Below are positions 17,786-17,824 of a stretch of DNA of 17,824 bases, in pieces (within the stretch, counting starts at the first letter, position 1; each line of letters starts with the position of its first letter). The DNA is from an uncultured Oscillospiraceae bacterium. GTDB lineage: Bacteria; Bacillota; Clostridia; Oscillospirales; Acutalibacteraceae. The notes under the pieces were generated by a model. That model had not been told where the DNA came from, ran no database searches, and saw nothing but the letters and a program-made list of their open reading frames with translations. Made by a program: the position numbers and the translations under genes. Location of the stretch: NCBI GenBank assembly GCA_900552925.1, contig USBH01000002.1, positions 1 to 17,824 of the forward strand. The letters are read 5' to 3'.

Positions 17786-17824
17786 CTGTCTCTTATACAC
17801 ATCTGACGCTGCCGACGAATTAGA
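17786..17824 (-). other. Nextera i5 sequencing adapter (artefact)
   Basis: Reverse complement of the adapter found at the start: mosaic end CTGTCTCTTATACACATCT (17786-17804), adapter stem GACGCTGCCGACGA (17805-17818) and six bases of the i5 index. This copy keeps the T that the 5' copy lacks. Together they create false 40-50 base terminal inverted repeats and cut the pdp gene. Confidence 0.97.

Overview
The window is one contig of about 17.7 kb of real insert (54-17785) bounded at both ends by untrimmed Nextera/Tn5 library adapter in inverted orientation. It is very probably metagenomic or single-library bacterial DNA. The insert is GC-rich, with dense GCG/GAC/ATC/CTG codon use. It has Gram-positive style AGGAGG-like ribosome binding sites, an OmpR/histidine-kinase pair, an AraR-like GntR/LacI hybrid repressor and a Firmicutes-type deoxyribonucleoside catabolism cluster. 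I infer an uncultured high-GC clostridial lineage (Oscillospirales-like). This assignment rests on protein flavour only.

Layout. (1) 66-2359, minus strand: a response regulator followed by a membrane histidine kinase, driven by a clear promoter at 2477-2505. (2) 2616-5810, minus strand: a 1064-residue membrane protein joining two GT-C glycosyltransferases, with its own promoter (5902-5930) and a strong terminator (2546-2583). (3) 5994-9344, plus strand, divergent: a LacZ-type GH2 beta-galactosidase and a small lipoprotein. (4) 9391-10646: an AraR-like repressor behind a promoter carrying three copies of a TTGTAYGGW repeat. (5) 10667-11602: an AT-richer insert holding an 18-codon leader peptide and a SAM methyltransferase, with a three-arm hairpin arrangement around its ribosome binding site. 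(6) 11766-17785: manA, a PfkB sugar kinase, a 5'-truncated deoB, a PNPOx-family flavoprotein, deoD, deoC, cdd and the start of pdp.

How the genes work together. Cdd deaminates (deoxy)cytidine. Pdp and DeoD phosphorolyse pyrimidine and purine nucleosides to (deoxy)ribose-1-phosphate. DeoB would isomerise this to the 5-phosphate, and DeoC splits deoxyribose-5-phosphate into glyceraldehyde-3-phosphate and acetaldehyde. ManA and the PfkB kinase feed other sugars into glycolysis, and LacZ releases galactose or glucose in the cytosol. The window is therefore a carbon-scavenging region with a surface-glycosylation gene and a two-component system beside it.

The most noteworthy points are the deoB truncation exactly at a terminator-like hairpin after the kinase stop, the leader-peptide/SD-sequestering arrangement before the foreign-looking methyltransferase, the triple-repeat autoregulatory promoter of the AraR-like gene, and the fused GT-C/PMT glycosyltransferase with a discoidin-like insert. 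I did not see a CRISPR array, tRNA, rRNA, insertion sequence or defence system.
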